A DNA stretch of 6,351 nucleotides from Methanocaldococcaceae archaeon (GTDB lineage Archaea > AGJL01 > Methanococci > Methanococcales > Methanocaldococcaceae), in the NCBI GenBank assembly GCA_027023665.1, contig JALVUY010000229.1:1-6351 (forward strand), read 5' to 3'. Below the pieces are notes generated by a model that was not told the DNA's origin, did not search any database, and was given only the letters and a program-made list of their open reading frames with translations. The translations under genes were made by a program, and so were the position numbers. Shown here piece after piece: positions 1 through 6,286 of this stretch (positions within the stretch are counted from its first letter, which is position 1; every line of letters starts with the position of its first letter).

Positions 1-47
1 GTTTATATATTAGTAATCCTTATTTACACTAAAAAATCTTATGTCAA

Positions 48-57
48 TTATATATAA
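48..57 (+). promoter_or_regulatory. Probable TATA box of the pdaD/polyamine block
   Basis: The sequence TTATATATAA resembles the archaeal TATA box. Initiation about 22-26 nt downstream would fall near position 77-80 and leave a short leader of roughly 25 nt carrying the ribosome binding site. Other TATA-like stretches lie at 2-10 and 61-69, so the exact box is uncertain. No coding sequence is visible in 1-89. Confidence 0.5.
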
Positions 58-89
58 TCGTTTATAAATTGAGAAAAATTTTTATTTTT

Positions 90-96
90 GGAGGTG
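90..96 (+). promoter_or_regulatory. Ribosome binding site that fixes the pdaD start
   Basis: GGAGGTG matches the methanogen anti-Shine-Dalgarno and ends 6 nt before ATG at 103. An in-frame TTG at 88 would place the ribosome binding site inside the coding region, so the longer 170-residue reading is rejected. Confidence 0.85.
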
Positions 97-102
97 CATC
101 GA

Positions 103-600
103 ATGGTTGGCGAGATAAATCCTTTAAATGCATATTTTAAACTTCCAAATACAGTTTCTTTAGTTGCAGGTAGTAGCGAAGGAAAAACACCATTAAATGC
201 TTTTGATGGAGCCTTATTAAATGCTGGAATTGGGAATGTAAATTTAATTAGAATAAGTAGTATAATGCCACCGAATGCTGAAATAGTTCCATTACCTAAA
301 CTACCTATGGGAGCGTTAGTTCCTACAGCCTATGGTTATATTATTAGTGATGTTCCAGGAGAAACTATAGCAGCAGCTATTAGTGTAGCAATTCCAAAAG
401 ATAAAAATCTATGTGGCCTAATAATGGAATTCGAAGGGAAATGTTCAAAAAAAGAGGCAGAAAAAACTGTTAAAGAAATGGCAAAAATAGGTTTCGAAAT
501 GAGAGGCTGGGAATTAGAGAGAATTGAATCTATTGCAGTTGAACACACAGTTGAAAAATTAGGATGTGCTTTTGCAGCAGCAGCATTATGGTATAAATAA
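103..600 (+). CDS. pdaD: Pyruvoyl-dependent arginine decarboxylase
   Basis: This enzyme converts L-arginine to agmatine and CO2 in the cytoplasm, the first step of archaeal polyamine synthesis. With ATG at 103 the protein is 165 residues, the length I recall for the M. jannaschii enzyme (MJ0316), to which the sequence looks nearly identical. Family knowledge: the proenzyme cleaves itself between two serines. The second serine becomes the pyruvoyl cofactor of the alpha chain, and three alpha-beta pairs form a trimer. Here the pair is Ser52-Ser53 in the IRISSIMPP segment. Asn47 and Glu109, which I recall as active-site residues, are both present (GNVNLI and LIMEFE). The gene heads a plus-strand block with speH, speE and speB. 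It is followed by a 110-nt gap, so it may be transcribed alone or with them. I see nothing truncated or unusual. Confidence 0.96.
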   Translation: MVGEINPLNAYFKLPNTVSLVAGSSEGKTPLNAFDGALLNAGIGNVNLIRISSIMPPNAEIVPLPKLPMGALVPTAYGYIISDVPGETIAAAISVAIPKDKNLCGLIMEFEGKCSKKEAEKTVKEMAKIGFEMRGWELERIESIAVEHTVEKLGCAFAAAALWYK

Positions 601-603
601 TTA

Positions 604-628
604 AAATTTAAAATTGTCCTTTAAATTT
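604..628 (+). repeat. A/T-only inverted repeat between pdaD and speH
   Basis: AAATTTAAA (604-612) and TTTAAATTT (620-628) are perfect reverse complements around a 7-nt loop. The second arm lies within a 12-bp palindrome, TTTAAATTTAAA (620-631). An RNA hairpin made only of A-U pairs would be weak in a thermophile. It may be a terminator remnant, a DNA-binding site, or base-composition chance. The rest of the gap up to 697 is AT-rich with possible TATA-like sequences (e.g. near 635-643), so an internal promoter for speH is possible but not clear. Confidence 0.3.
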
Positions 629-697
629 AAAGAGTTTATTAAAATTAATTATTAAATTAAAGATAATTTAAAGAATCATTAAGATCCAAGTATTATA

Positions 698-704
698 GGA
701 GGTG
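698..704 (+). promoter_or_regulatory. Ribosome binding site that fixes the speH start
   Basis: GGAGGTG ends 6 nt before ATG at 711, the same spacing as at pdaD. The in-frame GTG at 702 lies inside this motif and is therefore not the start. Confidence 0.85.
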
Positions 705-710
705 AAAACA

Positions 711-1082
711 ATGTTAAAGTTCTTAGGAAAGCATTTAATATTAGAATTGTGGGGCTGTGATTCTAAGGCATTAGATGACATTGAGGGAATAGAGAAGATG
801 TTAGTTGATAGCGTAGAGGCTTGTGGAGCTACATTAATATGCGTAAAAACACATAAATTTTCCCCTCAAGGAGCTACTGGTGTAGCAGTTTTAGCAGAAA
901 GTCACATATCAATACACACATGGCCAGAATTAGGATATGCGGCTATGGATATTTTTACATGTGGAGAGCATGTAGAGCCAGCAAAGGCTATACCAATAAT
1001 TAAAGAATTCTTAAAACCAAAGCATATTGAAATCTTAGACTTAAAGAGAGGCATAAGACTAAATGAAGGTGATTTAAAGTGA
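711..1082 (+). CDS. speH: S-adenosylmethionine decarboxylase proenzyme (prokaryotic class 1B)
   Basis: This protein decarboxylates S-adenosylmethionine, giving the aminopropyl donor for spermidine synthesis. It is 123 residues long, typical of the short class 1B form. The hallmark processing segment is [12 protein letters not shown]. Cleavage between Glu63 and Ser64 would make Ser64 the pyruvoyl group at the start of the alpha chain. His69 and Cys84 (in DIFTCGEH) correspond to the conserved processing and catalytic His and Cys of the Thermotoga maritima enzyme (Ser63, His68, Cys83 there). The stop codon overlaps the GTG start of speE by 4 nt (GTGA), so donor synthesis and donor use are translationally linked. 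I recall the M. jannaschii counterpart as MJ0315. An alternative name is speD; speH is used for the short bacterial/archaeal form. Confidence 0.95.
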   Translation: MLKFLGKHLILELWGCDSKALDDIEGIEKMLVDSVEACGATLICVKTHKFSPQGATGVAVLAESHISIHTWPELGYAAMDIFTCGEHVEPAKAIPIIKEFLKPKHIEILDLKRGIRLNEGDLK

Positions 1083-1963
1083 ATAACCATAACAACAATT
1101 TTAAATGTCATATATGGTTCACAGAGTATCACAACAACAATGTAGCCCTCTCTGTTAGAGTAAAAGACATTTTATATATGGATAAATCCGAGTTTCAAGA
1201 AATTGAAATAATTGATACCTATGATTTTGGAAAAGTATTAATCTTGGATAATACATTCCAAACCACTGAAAGAGATGAATTTATATATCACGAATTAATT
1301 TCCCACATTCCTCTTTTTACCCATCCTAATCCTAAAAATGTTTTAGTTATTGGAGGAGGAGATGGAGGAACAGTTAGGGAAGTTGTTAAGCATAAATCAG
1401 TGGAATCAGTTGATTTTGTAGAGTTAGACAGAAAGGTTATTGAGGCGTGTAAAAAATATATGCCAAAACTAAGTTGTGAAATGGACAATGAAAAGGTTAA
1501 TATTATTATAACAGATGGAATTAAATATGTTGCTGAAACAGACAAAAAATATGATGTTATTATTGTAGATTGTCCAGATCCTGTAGGTCCTGCCAAGGGT
1601 TTATTTGAAAAAGAGTTTTATAAAAATGTATTTAAATGTTTAAATGATGATGGAATTATGGTTCAACAATCTGAAAGCCCATTGTATAACTTAGATTTAA
1701 TACAAAACATATGTAGATATTTAAAGGAGGCAGGATTTAAGATAATTATGCCTTACACATATCCAATGCCCACATATCCAAGTGGATTTTGGAGCTTTAC
1801 ATTAGCATCTAAAAAATACAATCCATTAGATGTTGATGAGGAAAAAATTAGAGAATGTTTAAAAGATATGGAGACAAAATATTATGATGAAGACGTTCAT
1901 AAAGGTATTTTTTTAGCCACACCTAAGTTTTTAAAAGATGCTATTAAAAAAGTTCTTGAATAA
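1079..1963 (+). CDS. speE: Polyamine aminopropyltransferase (spermidine synthase family)
   Basis: The enzyme transfers the aminopropyl group of decarboxylated S-adenosylmethionine to an amine acceptor. It has 294 residues: an N-terminal beta region (about 11-70, with WFTEYH at 13-18 and [12 protein letters not shown] at 61-72) and a Rossmann-like domain with [10 protein letters not shown] (92-101). Asp164 in VDCPDP is the expected catalytic aspartate, and TYPSGFWSF (232-240) lines the acceptor site. The usual DSTDP/DSSDP reads DCPDP here. The start is GTG at 1079, overlapping the speH stop. GGTGAT at 1068-1073 is a plausible ribosome binding site, and no later start keeps the conserved WFTEYH segment. 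The first residues (MNNHNNNF) are asparagine-rich. The acceptor could be putrescine (spermidine synthase) or agmatine (aminopropylagmatine synthase, as in Thermococcus); sequence alone does not decide. Confidence 0.94.
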   Translation: MNNHNNNFKCHIWFTEYHNNNVALSVRVKDILYMDKSEFQEIEIIDTYDFGKVLILDNTFQTTERDEFIYHELISHIPLFTHPNPKNVLVIGGGDGGTVREVVKHKSVESVDFVELDRKVIEACKKYMPKLSCEMDNEKVNIIITDGIKYVAETDKKYDVIIVDCPDPVGPAKGLFEKEFYKNVFKCLNDDGIMVQQSESPLYNLDLIQNICRYLKEAGFKIIMPYTYPMPTYPSGFWSFTLASKKYNPLDVDEEKIRECLKDMETKYYDEDVHKGIFLATPKFLKDAIKKVLE

Positions 1964-2002
1964 ATTTTATTTTTATATTTTAAAATCTTTAGGGGTGGTT
2001 TA

Positions 2003-2857
2003 ATGAAAGAGTATTTTATTGATTTATCTAAATTTATGATGGCAAATAGTTCCTTTGAAGAATCTGATGGAGTTATATTTTCAGTTCCATATGATGGGAC
2101 TACATCATTTAAGCCGGGAACAAGAGAAGGAGGAAATGCTATAAGAATGGCTTCATGGGGATTAGAAACTTACAGTCCGATTTTAGACAGAGATTTATCT
2201 GAATTAAAATACTGCGATTTAAAAGATTTGGATTTATATGGAAATCAGGAAGAGATATTTAATACAGTTTATTCTGTATCAAAAGAAATATTAAAGGAAG
2301 GTAAAAAAACAATTGTCTTTGGTGGGGAGCATTCTATAACCTATCCAATAGTTAAGGCAGTAAAAGATGTTTATAAAGATATTATTGTCATTCAATTCGA
2401 TGCCCATTGTGATTTAAGAGATGAGTATTTAGGAAATAAACTATCTCATGCATGTGTTATGAGGAGAATTTACGAATTAACTAAAAATATCTTCCAATTT
2501 GGAATTAGAAGTGGAGATAGAGAAGAATGGGAATTTGCAAAAAAGAATAACATATACTTAAAAATGGATTTAATGAATAAAGATGACTTAAAATATATAA
2601 TTGAATTGAATAAGCCAATATATTTAACCATTGACATTGATGTCTTAGACCCGGCCTATGCTCCGGGAACAGGGACCCCAGAGCCATGTGGATTTTCAAC
2701 AAAAGAACTTTTAAACTCTTTATATTTATTAAAAAAGGCTAAAGACAAAATAGTAGGATTTGACATAGTTGAAGTTTCTCCTATCTACGATCCAGCAAAC
2801 ATTACAGCAATAACTGCCGCAAAAATAGTTAGGGAATTGATGTTAATGATTTTATAA
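2003..2857 (+). CDS. speB: Agmatinase / ureohydrolase of the arginase family
   Basis: This enzyme removes urea from a guanidino compound, most likely agmatine to putrescine, or N1-aminopropylagmatine to spermidine. The 284-residue protein has the family's binuclear metal site: GGEHS (107-111, His110), DAHCD (133-137; Asp133, His135, Asp137) and DIDVLDP (211-217; Asp211, Asp213). The acidic loop GTGTPEP (222-228) is also present. It has exactly four cysteines (71, 136, 151, 229). From memory, the M. jannaschii homologue MJ0309 was described as an Fe(II)-dependent agmatinase of a methanogen subfamily with conserved cysteines, and these positions fit that. The ribosome binding site AGGGGTGGT (1991-1999) supports ATG at 2003. 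The gene lies 39 nt after speE and closes the polyamine block. Confidence 0.93.
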   Translation: MKEYFIDLSKFMMANSSFEESDGVIFSVPYDGTTSFKPGTREGGNAIRMASWGLETYSPILDRDLSELKYCDLKDLDLYGNQEEIFNTVYSVSKEILKEGKKTIVFGGEHSITYPIVKAVKDVYKDIIVIQFDAHCDLRDEYLGNKLSHACVMRRIYELTKNIFQFGIRSGDREEWEFAKKNNIYLKMDLMNKDDLKYIIELNKPIYLTIDIDVLDPAYAPGTGTPEPCGFSTKELLNSLYLLKKAKDKIVGFDIVEVSPIYDPANITAITAAKIVRELMLMIL

Positions 2858-2861
2858 AAAT

Positions 2862-2878
2862 ATAAAAATTATTTTTAT
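2862..2878. terminator. Candidate bidirectional terminator between convergent genes
   Basis: ATAAAAAT (2862-2869) and ATTTTTAT (2871-2878) are perfect inverted arms around one base. Each strand therefore offers a run of five T residues just past a stop codon: speB from the left, and the exported-protein gene (stop at 2877-2875) from the right. Archaeal transcription commonly ends at oligo-T tracts, so one short symmetric element could serve both directions. The hairpin itself would be weak; the T runs are the more credible signal. Confidence 0.5.
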
Positions 2879-3483
2879 GATACTTCTCCTTTAAGCATTG
2901 CAATTATAAATCTTGTCTCTGCCTTATCCAATTCTTTTAAATTGTTACCTTCAATTATAAATGTATTATTTACTTTCATTATAGTCGCTTTATTTTGTGT
3001 CTTTAAGATTTTTATAACCATTGTCTTATTGTTTTTCATTAAATATTCACTTTCATTTATTTTTAGTACATTTATTGATTTTTTACCATTGGCAAATATT
3101 GCCTTTACAGTTACTGTAGAGTTGGTTCTATTTAACTCAATAACAATATTATGAGGGTAAAATTGATTAAACCACTCTAATTTTGTTATTAAATCTACTA
3201 TTGTTACTCCACCCTCGTCCATCTTTAAACTCATGTTTCCGCAGATATATATTAGTTTTCTAGTATGGTAGTAGTTATAAATTTCTTTATCTGTAGTATT
3301 TATTAATTTTACATCCTTTGCTTCTCCAATTGTAGCTCTTAAAGGAACTTTTATGATTGTTGACGTATTTCCATTAACAGAGGCGTTAATGTAGATATAG
3401 TTTTTATAATCATTCATATTAATACACATGGACATTGAAGTTATTAATATAATTGAACTAAGTATTAACAGGAATTTTTTCAT
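2875..3483 (-). CDS. Small exported protein of unknown function, sequon-rich
   Basis: I do not recognise a family. The 202-residue product begins with MKK followed by a hydrophobic stretch (about 4-19), a likely Sec signal peptide. Cys20 follows SMSM, which is a poor lipobox, so a lipoprotein is possible but not supported. The rest has no second membrane segment and looks beta-rich and soluble. It carries nine N-X-S/T sequons (Asn 33, 39, 62, 83, 118, 121, 143, 152, 172), suggesting an N-glycosylated protein outside the membrane. Only one further cysteine (81) is present. Its ATG overlaps the stop of the upstream signal peptidase by one base (TAATG), with GAGGAGGGAG (3487-3496) as ribosome binding site, so the two are probably translated together. 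Inference: a surface protein that the adjacent peptidase may process. Confidence 0.8.
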   Translation of the reverse strand: MKKFLLILSSIILITSMSMCINMNDYKNYIYINASVNGNTSTIIKVPLRATIGEAKDVKLINTTDKEIYNYYHTRKLIYICGNMSLKMDEGGVTIVDLITKLEWFNQFYPHNIVIELNRTNSTVTVKAIFANGKKSINVLKINESEYLMKNNKTMVIKILKTQNKATIMKVNNTFIIEGNNLKELDKAETRFIIAMLKGEVS

Positions 3484-4139
3484 TATCTCCCTCCTCTAAG
3501 ATATGAATACAAATAATATAGAACTATAAATAAAACTACTATATACCAATATTCTTTAAGCCATATTGATAGATAGCCAATATAAGGAATTACTAATGGA
3601 TGGCCATCTATAACAACAACTCTCTGCCTTATTTGATTAACATTAACAAGTTCAGGATCATTTATTGGATTATTATCCCCCTTTATTATAAAGTAAGTTT
3701 TATTATCAAAATTTACTTTCTCAATTATCCTGTGAATAACTGGCTTAGTTGGGCTTTTTGGAATGTATAACTCAACTATATTATAGATATCATTATTTGT
3801 TTTTAATTTACCTAAGTATTTTACTGTTATTTTATTATTGGTAGTCTCGTTAAAAATATACAAGGTTTTTATAGGATTTAATCCTAATTTATAATCTAAG
3901 CTATACAATAAAGATTGATAGTAGGGCCAATGTGCTTTATATACTACAATATCCCCAACCTTAACATCATTTGGATTAAATTCAAAACCTGCATTTTCTA
4001 CAACTACCAAGTCACCTCTTTTCATAATAGGATACATACTGTTAGATACAACAACATTCACATGGCTCCATATTAAAAACAATACAATTAAAAATACTAT
4101 CCACTCAACAGCATCCTTTTTACTAAATTTTAAGTTAAT
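3483..4139 (-). CDS. Signal peptidase I, archaeal (Sec11-like) type, apparent ATT start
   Basis: This membrane-bound protease would remove Sec signal peptides on the outer face of the membrane. The catalytic serine is in VVSNSMYP (Ser34 counted from ATT at 4139). Next come KRGDLVVVE and KVGDIVVYKA, then His136 in VIHRI, then GDNNPINDPE with Asp155 and Asp161. A Ser-His-Asp set is typical of archaeal enzymes, which use His where bacterial ones use Lys. Hydrophobic anchors lie at both ends, about residues 13-31 and 197-212. The region between the serine and histidine boxes (about 70-130) is a less conserved insertion. Start choice: the only canonical in-frame start is TTG at 4082, which cuts off the charged KKDAVEW segment and most of the first anchor and lacks a ribosome binding site. 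GAGGTGA sits 5 nt (from GGTG) before ATT at 4139, giving 218 residues. I recall the M. jannaschii homologue as MJ0260. Confidence 0.87.
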   Translation of the reverse strand: MNLKFSKKDAVEWIVFLIVLFLIWSHVNVVVSNSMYPIMKRGDLVVVENAGFEFNPNDVKVGDIVVYKAHWPYYQSLLYSLDYKLGLNPIKTLYIFNETTNNKITVKYLGKLKTNNDIYNIVELYIPKSPTKPVIHRIIEKVNFDNKTYFIIKGDNNPINDPELVNVNQIRQRVVVIDGHPLVIPYIGYLSIWLKEYWYIVVLFIVLYYLYSYLRGGR

Positions 4140-4143
4140 AATT

Positions 4144-4150
4144 TCACCTC
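4144..4150 (-). promoter_or_regulatory. Ribosome binding site of the signal peptidase gene
   Basis: On the minus strand GAGGTGA reads from 4150 to 4144. The gap from GGTG to ATT at 4139 is 5 nt, within the 5-7 nt range of most other genes here. No ATG, GTG or TTG in the right frame follows until 4082, about 60 nt away. An ATG at 4154-4152 is in frame but followed at once by TGA. Confidence 0.7.
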
Positions 4151-4158
4151 ACATTTTT

Positions 4159-4178
4159 AAATTTTAAAAATAAAATTT
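4159..4178 (-). terminator. A/T inverted repeat between taw1 and the signal peptidase gene
   Basis: AAATTTTA (4159-4166) and TAAAATTT (4171-4178) are perfect inverted arms around AAAA. On the minus strand this gives several T runs 26-45 nt after the taw1 stop, so it could end the comD-comE-taw1 transcript. The same 60-nt gap could also hold a promoter for the signal peptidase gene; I cannot place one with confidence. Chance in AT-rich DNA is a real alternative. Confidence 0.3.
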
Positions 4179-4203
4179 ATCATCTAATTATCTATATGAA
4201 AGT

Positions 4204-5145
4204 TTATTCAAAAATTTTTGGATTGATCTTTCTATTTTCATTTTGTAAAAGGGTAACTCTACTATCTTCATTGTCATCAATTAACTCATATGAACTATTC
4301 TCCTCTAAAATCTTTGCTAATTTCAAAATTTCATCGTGTTGGAGCATATTCTCCTTACTTAATCTCTTTTGAGAATAACCAACGTGCATATATGACTTTA
4401 ATTCAATAAAATGGACATTTGCCCTCTCATAGAGATCAACAAATTTTAAAATGTCATCGTTATAACCTCTAACCAATGTAGTTCTAATACATGTTCTTTT
4501 TTTCTCTTTTAAAATGTCTAAGGTATTTAAAATACTCTCCCAATACTCTTCTTTTCCTCTACATATTCTTTTATAACTCTCCAAATCATAGGCATCTAAT
4601 GAAATGTATAATTGAGTAGGTTCTATTTTTTCAATAACTTCAGTTAATATTCCATTTGAAACTACAAATGTTGTAAATCCTTTTTTGTGGAATATTTTTA
4701 TTAACTCGTCTAAGTATGGGTAGAGAGTTGGCTCCCCAGATAAAGATATTGCCACATGCTTTGGCTCTAATGCCTCTTTAAATTTCTTTTCTCCAACTCT
4801 ATCAATAACTCCTCCATAACCCATAATTATTCTTCTATGCAACTCTAAGATTTTCTCATAAACTACCTCTGGCTCTTCCCATTTTGGCTCTTTAATTTTG
4901 TTTATGTCAATATTTATATCTGTTGGTAAAACTCTCCAGCAGAATATACAATTTTGCTGACACCAAATAACAGAGGGAGTGCATTGGATACATCTATGCG
5001 TCTCTATCCCATAAAATTGTGATTTATAACAGTTTTTATCTTCTAACATTTTTTTTCTAACCCAGCCACATAGTTTAACTCCAATATGGTTGTATATCTG
5101 ATATCTCTGTTTTCTTAAAATTTTGTAGATTTCTTCAGGAATCAT
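4204..5145 (-). CDS. taw1: tRNA 4-demethylwyosine synthase (TYW1/Taw1), radical SAM enzyme
   Basis: This enzyme acts on N1-methylguanosine at position 37 of tRNA-Phe, condensing it with carbons 2 and 3 of pyruvate to form the tricyclic 4-demethylwyosine. The protein is 313 residues. The radical SAM motif is CQQNCIFC (Cys62, Cys66, Cys69), which binds one 4Fe-4S cluster. Cys26, Cys39 and Cys52 match the residues I recall as ligands of the second cluster in M. jannaschii Taw1 (MJ0257). SLSGEPTLYP (135-143) is the family's glycine-rich SAM-binding segment; further conserved blocks are LYISLDAYD (179-187) and RTTLVRGYND (221-230). Archaeal Taw1 lacks the flavodoxin domain of eukaryotic TYW1, as here. 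It starts 4 nt after the comE stop; its weak ribosome binding site (AAGTGA) overlaps that stop. This suggests co-transcription with comD and comE. Confidence 0.94.
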   Translation of the reverse strand: MIPEEIYKILRKQRYQIYNHIGVKLCGWVRKKMLEDKNCYKSQFYGIETHRCIQCTPSVIWCQQNCIFCWRVLPTDINIDINKIKEPKWEEPEVVYEKILELHRRIIMGYGGVIDRVGEKKFKEALEPKHVAISLSGEPTLYPYLDELIKIFHKKGFTTFVVSNGILTEVIEKIEPTQLYISLDAYDLESYKRICRGKEEYWESILNTLDILKEKKRTCIRTTLVRGYNDDILKFVDLYERANVHFIELKSYMHVGYSQKRLSKENMLQHDEILKLAKILEENSSYELIDDNEDSRVTLLQNENRKINPKIFE

Positions 5146-5149
5146 GTTC

Positions 5150-5713
5150 TCACTTTTTTAATGCCTCCATAAATCTATATTTTAAAACTACTGGTGGAAT
5201 CTCTATGTTGGGACATTTTTCATTGTATGGTATTGCCTTAGCAATAATAACTCTACATTTATTTTCTTTTAATGCCTTTTTAAATTCTTCTTCAAACTCT
5301 TCTAAGGTATATGTTGTTATTGCATCTAAACCACAACCTTTTGCTACAATCTCTAAGTTAGTGTTTTTACTTGTATGAGTTATTTGATTACCAGTAGAGC
5401 CATAAGATGAATTATCAACTATAACCAATATATAATTTTTTGGATTAGTATATCCTATTGTAGATAAAGAGCCGAGATTCATCAATATAGATCCATCACC
5501 ATCAATAACTATAACTTTGTCTTTGCAATTTAAAGCCAAACCTAAACCAATAGATGAGGCTAATCCCATTGAGCCCAACATATAAAAGTTCCTTTCTCTA
5601 TCTTTCACATAATACAACTCCTTAGAAGGAATTCCGATATTGCTAACTATTATTTCTTTCTCTCCAACATTTTCAACAATCTTTTTAATTATATCTATCC
5701 TTCTTGGAAGCAT
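5150..5713 (-). CDS. comE: Sulfopyruvate decarboxylase, beta subunit
   Basis: With ComD it decarboxylates 3-sulfopyruvate to sulfoacetaldehyde in coenzyme M synthesis. The family resembles the C-terminal, TPP-binding half of phosphonopyruvate decarboxylase. With ATG at 5713 it has 187 residues. The thiamine pyrophosphate motif begins GDGS (72-75) and closes with DNSSYG (100-105), where many relatives have NN; Asn79 lies within the loop. MLGSMGLASSIGLGLAL (45-61) is the conserved helix before it. Start choice: a GTG at 5722 in the same frame would give 190 residues, but GTGAT at 5722-5718 looks like the ribosome binding site itself, 4 nt before ATG 5713. The gene follows comD after 17 nt and precedes taw1 by 4 nt. 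From memory the M. jannaschii pair is MJ0255/MJ0256, which forms a mixed ComD-ComE complex. Confidence 0.93.
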   Translation of the reverse strand: MLPRRIDIIKKIVENVGEKEIIVSNIGIPSKELYYVKDRERNFYMLGSMGLASSIGLGLALNCKDKVIVIDGDGSILMNLGSLSTIGYTNPKNYILVIVDNSSYGSTGNQITHTSKNTNLEIVAKGCGLDAITTYTLEEFEEEFKKALKENKCRVIIAKAIPYNEKCPNIEIPPVVLKYRFMEALKK

Positions 5714-5730
5714 ATTTATCACATTTTAAA

Positions 5731-6237
5731 TTATTCTAAGTCATACTCCCAATATAGAGCGTCAAACAATAAAGCCACAGGATATGAAATTTTAAACATA
5801 TATGATGAGGCGTATTTTATTAGTTTATATGCTTCTTCTGGTGTCTTTGGTTTATATGTAGGGATTTCACAAACATCCAATAATTTTGTAATCCATCTTC
5901 CCATAGGTATTTGAGCGGGGATTTGTTCTTTTAAGTCACCTCTATGGCTAATTATCAATAAAATAGGTATTTGAAAGGTTTTGTATAATGAGGCAATAGC
6001 ATTTATTGAATTCCCAATTCCAGAATTTTGCATTAATATTGCTGTTTTCTTTCCCGCTAAGTATGCTCCGGCACATATTCCAAAAGCTTCCTCTTCTCTC
6101 GTTGTTGGGATATATAATAAATCTTCATCTTCCTCAACTAATTTTATTAGATTTTTTAAGTTAGCACATGGAACAGAGCAAATAAAGTCAATATTTGACT
6201 CTTTTAATGCTTTGTATATTGCTAAACTACCTCTCAT
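5731..6237 (-). CDS. comD: Sulfopyruvate decarboxylase, alpha subunit
   Basis: This is the partner of ComE and corresponds to the N-terminal half of TPP-dependent phosphonopyruvate decarboxylases; neither subunit is expected to work alone. It has 168 residues. TTREEEAFGICAGAYLAG (45-62) includes the glutamate expected to activate the thiamine cofactor (Glu49 or a neighbour in REEE). ILMQNSGIGNSINAI (67-81) is the other strong family signature. The start ATG at 6237 is supported by GAGGAGAT (6249-6242) 4 nt upstream. It is the first gene of the minus-strand comD-comE-taw1 run, with a TATA-like box upstream. The physiological role is supply of sulfoacetaldehyde for coenzyme M, the methyl carrier of methanogenesis, and this identifies the host as a methanogen. 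Confidence 0.94.
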   Translation of the reverse strand: MRGSLAIYKALKESNIDFICSVPCANLKNLIKLVEEDEDLLYIPTTREEEAFGICAGAYLAGKKTAILMQNSGIGNSINAIASLYKTFQIPILLIISHRGDLKEQIPAQIPMGRWITKLLDVCEIPTYKPKTPEEAYKLIKYASSYMFKISYPVALLFDALYWEYDLE

Positions 6238-6286
6238 AATAATCTCCTCTCTACAATAAGTTTGTTCTATCTATCAATCACAAAAG

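Noticed and set aside
88..102. TTG start for pdaD giving a 170-residue protein
   Set aside because: The codons from 88 to 102 contain the ribosome binding site GGAGGTG; ATG at 103 gives the family length and correct spacing.
336..548. Antisense open frame inside pdaD (and similar ones inside speH, speE, speB, the exported-protein gene and comD)
   Set aside because: Each lies wholly or mostly within a strongly recognised or better supported gene on the other strand, has no ribosome binding site of note, and encodes no recognisable domain.
702..710. GTG start for speH
   Set aside because: The GTG is part of the ribosome binding site GGAGGTG at 698-704; ATG at 711 is properly spaced.
3421..3483. 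Lipoprotein signal in the exported protein (Cys20)
   Set aside because: The residues before Cys20 are S-M-S-M, not the small residues expected at a lipobox; kept as a generic signal peptide.
4149..4154. ATG-TGA start-stop minimal open frame before the signal peptidase, and a similar ATGTGA at 5724-5719 before comE
   Set aside because: In both places the GTGA is best explained as part of the ribosome binding site preceded by AT-rich sequence. A regulatory start-stop element is possible but two short matches are not enough.
5714..5722. GTG start for comE three codons upstream
   Set aside because: The GTGAT there looks like the ribosome binding site for ATG 5713, and nothing resembling such a site precedes the GTG. 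The difference is only three residues, so this is a preference, not a certainty.
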